From: JBCCQH01 sp039024435
GTDB taxonomy: Bacteria; Bacteroidota; Bacteroidia; J057; JADKCL01
Reading direction: 5' to 3'
DNA length: 17,409 nt
Assembly: GCA_039024435.1 (NCBI GenBank)
Contig: JBCCQH010000135.1
Location: 1 to 17,409 of the forward strand
Shown: positions 14,525 to 17,409 of the stretch, piece by piece
Layout: each line of letters begins with the position of its first letter
Numbering within the stretch: the first letter of the stretch is position 1
Program-made: the position numbers and the translations under genes
Notes under the pieces: model-generated
Database searches by the model: none
Told to the model about the DNA's origin: nothing
Seen by the model: only the letters and a program-made list of their open reading frames with translations

Positions 14525-17353
14525 ATGCAATTGAAGATGTTTTCCCGATCTCTGATCGGAATGTTGGCCGGGCTGATGCTGGGGCCGCTCCTCTACGCCC
14601 AGGGACAGCCCGAAAGTGTAGACAAGATTCCCCTGAATCCCGACGTCCGTTCCGGCGTGCTGCCCAACGGCATGAAATACTACGTGCAGAAAAACCAAGA
14701 GCCGGAAAACCGCATGGAATTGCGCCTCGCGGTCAATGCTGGTTCGATCCTGGAAGACGATGACCAGCAGGGATTGGCCCACTTCGTCGAGCACATGGCC
14801 TTCAACGGTTCCGCCAACTTCGAGAAAAACGAACTGATTGACTTCCTCGAATCGGCCGGGGTCAAATTTGGCCCCCACCTGAATGCCTACACCAGCTTTG
14901 AGGAGACGGTGTACATGATTCAGGTCGCCACCGACGACCCCAAGATCGTCGACAAAGGCTTGCTGATTCTGGAAGACTGGGCGACGGGGATTGCGTTTGA
15001 CCACAAAGAAATCGACAAAGAGCGCGGGGTGGTCATTGAGGAATGGCGCCTGCGTTCCGGGGCCGATTCGCGGATGCGCGACCGCTACCTCCCGGTCATG
15101 GTCAATGGTTCCCACTACGCGGATCGCCTGCCCATCGGCAAGGTGGAAATCCTGAAAAATTTTGAATACGAAACGATCAAGCGGTTCTACAAGAAGTGGT
15201 ACCGCCCCGAATTGATGTCGGTGATTGCGGTGGGTGACTTTGATCCAGCGGAAATGGAAAAGAAAATCGTCGCCCAATTCGGCGAGATTCCCGCCAGTGC
15301 CGAACCGATTGCGCGGCCCAGTTTTGACATTCCGGGCCACGAAGAAATCCTCACCGCGGTGGAAACTGATCCCGAAGCGGGATTTTGCTCGATGCAACTT
15401 CTGTACAAGCACGAATACGATCCTGTCGTCACCAAGGCCGACTACCGCCAGAGCCTGGTCGAGGCGGTCACTTCGCTCATGCTCACCGCGCGGATCGAGG
15501 AAGTGCAGCAAAAAGGCGATTCGCCGCTGATGTTTGGTGGGACCTTTGACGGCCCGATTGGGGGCTTCCGCAACAAAGCCGCCTTTATGGCCATTGGGGT
15601 CATGAACCCCACCGATCCGGTCAAGGGGGCCACCCAAGTCCTGACCGAGGTCGAGCGCGCCCGGCGCCACGGCTTCCTCGCCACCGAACTGGAGCGGGCC
15701 AAGGAAAAGCTTGCTTCTCAAATCGAAACCCGCTACAACGACCGCAACAAAACCGAGTCCCGGCAATTGGCCATGAAGTTGGTGGCCTACTACCTCACCA
15801 ACCAGCCCTACCCAGGCATCGCCTGGTCCTACAAAGAATCGAAGGAGATCATGCCCACGATCACCCTCGAAGAAACCAATGCCCTGATCAAAACGCGCAT
15901 CACCGAGGAAAACTCGGTCCTGGTGATGACCGGTCCGGAGAAAGAAGGGGTCACGATGCCGAGCAAGGAAGAACTCCTCGCCCTTTACCGCGACATCAAA
16001 AAGCAAACCATCGACCCCTACAAAGAGGAAATCGATGACCGGCCCTTGGTCGAATCCCCGCCCGCCGCCGGCGAAATCACCGCCGAAAAGTCAGTTGACG
16101 CGCTCAACCTGACTGAATGGACCCTCGCCAATGGCGCACGGATTGTGCTGCGCCCCACCGATTTCAAAGACGACGAAATCATGATGTACGCCTACAGCCC
16201 CGGCGGATTGTCCCGGCTTTCGGATTCGGAATTCGAAAAGGCATGGGCCCTGGATGGCGTGATCGAAAACTCCGGGGTGGGCCGCTTCAAGAAATCGGTG
16301 CTGGACAAGAAACTCGCCGGCAAGGTGGTCCAGGTTGCACCCTGGATTGGGGAACTGTACGAAGGACTGCGCGGCGGCTGTGCGCCCAAGGATCTGGAAA
16401 CGATGCTGCAACTGGTGCATTTGTACTTCACCGCGCCGCGCCAGGACAAGGACGGCTTCAATTCCTACAAGCAAATGCTGGAAGGCTTCGCCAATATGAG
16501 CGCCAGTCCCGAGGGCGCATTTCGCGACTCCCTCTCCGTCCTCATGAGCCAAGACCACCCCCGGCGCCAGCCCATGACCAAGGAGCGGATCGGCGAGTTG
16601 AGCAATTCCCAGATTTTGATGTCTTACCTGGACCGGTTCATGAATCCCAGCGATTTTACCTTTGTGATCGTAGGGAACTTTGTGCCGGAAGAGATCAAGC
16701 CCTACATCACCCAGTACATCGGGGGGATCGACGGCGGCAAGCGCAAAGAATCCTGGAAAGACCGCGGCATCAAAGCGCCGGAAGGCATCGTCGAGCGTTC
16801 CTTCCGCAAAGGAACCGACCCCAAAAGCATGGTCAACCTCGCATTTACCGGCGGGATGGACTTCAACCTGCAAAACGAATTTGACCTGCAGGCCATGGTA
16901 TCCGTGCTAAAAATCATGCTGCGCGAATCCCTCCGCGAGGACAAAGGTGGCGTCTACGGCGTGCGGGTCAGTGCCCGGGCAAAAAAACATCCCGCCCCCG
17001 GCTACCGCATTGATATTTCCTTTACCTGTGCCCCCGAGCGCGTAGATGAACTGGTCGAGACCGCCATGGATGAGATCCGGAGCCTACGCGACAACGGTCC
17101 TTCGGCAAAAAACCTGCAAAAAGTTCAGGAAATCGAGCGCCGCAGCTACGAGACCGATATGAAGGACAACCGGTTTTGGATGAACCAGTTGGTACAGCAT
17201 TACCAGTTGGACATTGACCCGATAGAAATGCTGAATTACCTCGCGCTTGTGGATGGGGTAAACGACCAAACGGTCAAACTCGCCGCCGAGCAGTACCTCG
17301 ATCTCGACAATTACATCCAGTTGGTGATGTACCCCGAGGAAGGCGACGAATAA
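14525..17353 (+). CDS. Exported M16 (pitrilysin/insulinase-like) zinc peptidase
   Basis: A 942-aa zinc metallopeptidase of family M16 (inverzincin), predicted to be periplasmic. I start at ATG 14525, which gives a signal peptide (MQLKMFSRSL then a hydrophobic core) with likely cleavage after ALYA-type Ala25 (LLYA|QGQ). The first M16 half carries the inverted zinc motif H86-F-V-E-H90 in GLAHFVEHMAFNGS. Glu166 in KERGVVIEEW lies 76 residues on and fits the third zinc ligand. The second half (from ~520, ANGARIVLRP, to the end) repeats the fold without HxxEH, as expected; FRKGTDPKSMVNLAFTGG and LRESLREDKGGVYGVRVSAR are typical of its closing segments. The length suits the fused two-half forms common in Bacteroidota. 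It is monocistronic within the window, divergent from purC, and repeat copy 3 starts 18 bp after its stop. The substrate is unknown. Confidence 0.94.
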   Translation: MQLKMFSRSLIGMLAGLMLGPLLYAQGQPESVDKIPLNPDVRSGVLPNGMKYYVQKNQEPENRMELRLAVNAGSILEDDDQQGLAHFVEHMAFNGSANFEKNELIDFLESAGVKFGPHLNAYTSFEETVYMIQVATDDPKIVDKGLLILEDWATGIAFDHKEIDKERGVVIEEWRLRSGADSRMRDRYLPVMVNGSHYADRLPIGKVEILKNFEYETIKRFYKKWYRPELMSVIAVGDFDPAEMEKKIVAQFGEIPASAEPIARPSFDIPGHEEILTAVETDPEAGFCSMQLLYKHEYDPVVTKADYRQSLVEAVTSLMLTARIEEVQQKGDSPLMFGGTFDGPIGGFRNKAAFMAIGVMNPTDPVKGATQVLTEVERARRHGFLATELERAKEKLASQIETRYNDRNKTESRQLAMKLVAYYLTNQPYPGIAWSYKESKEIMPTITLEETNALIKTRITEENSVLVMTGPEKEGVTMPSKEELLALYRDIKKQTIDPYKEEIDDRPLVESPPAAGEITAEKSVDALNLTEWTLANGARIVLRPTDFKDDEIMMYAYSPGGLSRLSDSEFEKAWALDGVIENSGVGRFKKSVLDKKLAGKVVQVAPWIGELYEGLRGGCAPKDLETMLQLVHLYFTAPRQDKDGFNSYKQMLEGFANMSASPEGAFRDSLSVLMSQDHPRRQPMTKERIGELSNSQILMSYLDRFMNPSDFTFVIVGNFVPEEIKPYITQYIGGIDGGKRKESWKDRGIKAPEGIVERSFRKGTDPKSMVNLAFTGGMDFNLQNEFDLQAMVSVLKIMLRESLREDKGGVYGVRVSARAKKHPAPGYRIDISFTCAPERVDELVETAMDEIRSLRDNGPSAKNLQKVQEIERRSYETDMKDNRFWMNQLVQHYQLDIDPIEMLNYLALVDGVNDQTVKLAAEQYLDLDNYIQLVMYPEEGDE

Positions 17354-17371
17354 GTTCCCGGACATGACTAA

Positions 17372-17409
17372 GAGGCTGTTTAAATTTAATCCTGTGATTT
17401 TGCTATGGC
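17372..17409. repeat. MITE-like palindromic element, copy 3 (cut by the window end)
   Basis: The left end begins GAGGCTGTTTAAATTTAAT and is preceded by TAA (17369-17371), as in copies 1 and 2. Over the visible 38 bp it differs from copy 1 at two positions (T to C and C to T, inside ATTCTGCGA). The right arm lies beyond the window. It begins 18 bp after the M16 stop codon, so it could serve as that gene's transcription terminator. Confidence 0.8.

Noticed and set aside
14507..16006. Minus-strand open frame of 499 codons
   Set aside because: Antisense to the M16 peptidase, which carries the intact HxxEH motif and signal peptide; the reverse translation is low-complexity and Phe/Gly/His-rich.
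1..17409. CRISPR array, tRNA/rRNA genes, transposase or a defence/anti-phage gene cluster
   Set aside because: I looked for regularly spaced repeats, tRNA-like cloverleaf ends and characteristic protein motifs on both strands and saw none; the three long repeats are thousands of bases apart.

Overview
The window reads as a stretch of chromosome from a fairly G+C-rich member of the Bacteroidota. The gene families fit this phylum: a lipoprotein alpha-2-macroglobulin paired with PBP1C, a two-domain periplasmic M16 peptidase of about 940 residues, and a large helical-repeat protein with no recognised family. Shine-Dalgarno sequences are weak or absent at most starts, and several starts are preceded by sequences like the Bacteroidota -7 box (TAnnTTTG). 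A Saprospiria/Lewinella-like lineage is my guess, not something the sequence proves.

Layout. At 1-240 there is a near-perfect palindrome, then copy 1 of a long palindromic MITE-like repeat. At 545-8443 (+) lies a tightly coupled pair, a lipoprotein alpha-2-macroglobulin and penicillin-binding protein 1C. The convergent gap 8444-8707 holds a second kind of inverted repeat. At 8708-10231 (-) is a 507-aa helical protein of unknown function. At 10609-12337 (-) ribonuclease Z overlaps a YhhQ-type queuosine-precursor transporter. At 12338-12795 is a gene-free stretch with a strong hairpin and copy 2 of the MITE-like repeat. At 12796-14191 (-) are SAICAR synthase (purC) and, 48 bp downstream of it, a STAS-domain anti-anti-sigma-like protein. 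At 14525-17353 (+) is an exported M16 zinc peptidase. The window ends inside copy 3 of the repeat.

Functional themes. The alpha-2-macroglobulin/PBP1C pair is the known envelope-defence module, in which a thioester protease trap is coupled to a peptidoglycan repair synthase. RNase Z and YhhQ both serve tRNA maturation (3'-end cleavage and queuosine supply) and look co-translated. PurC is a housekeeping purine enzyme. The STAS protein has no visible kinase or phosphatase partner here.

The least conventional content is non-coding. The MITE-like family has near-full-length palindromic arms, apparent TAA flanks and an exchanged hairpin tip in one copy. I found no tRNA, rRNA, CRISPR array, transposase gene or recognisable defence island.
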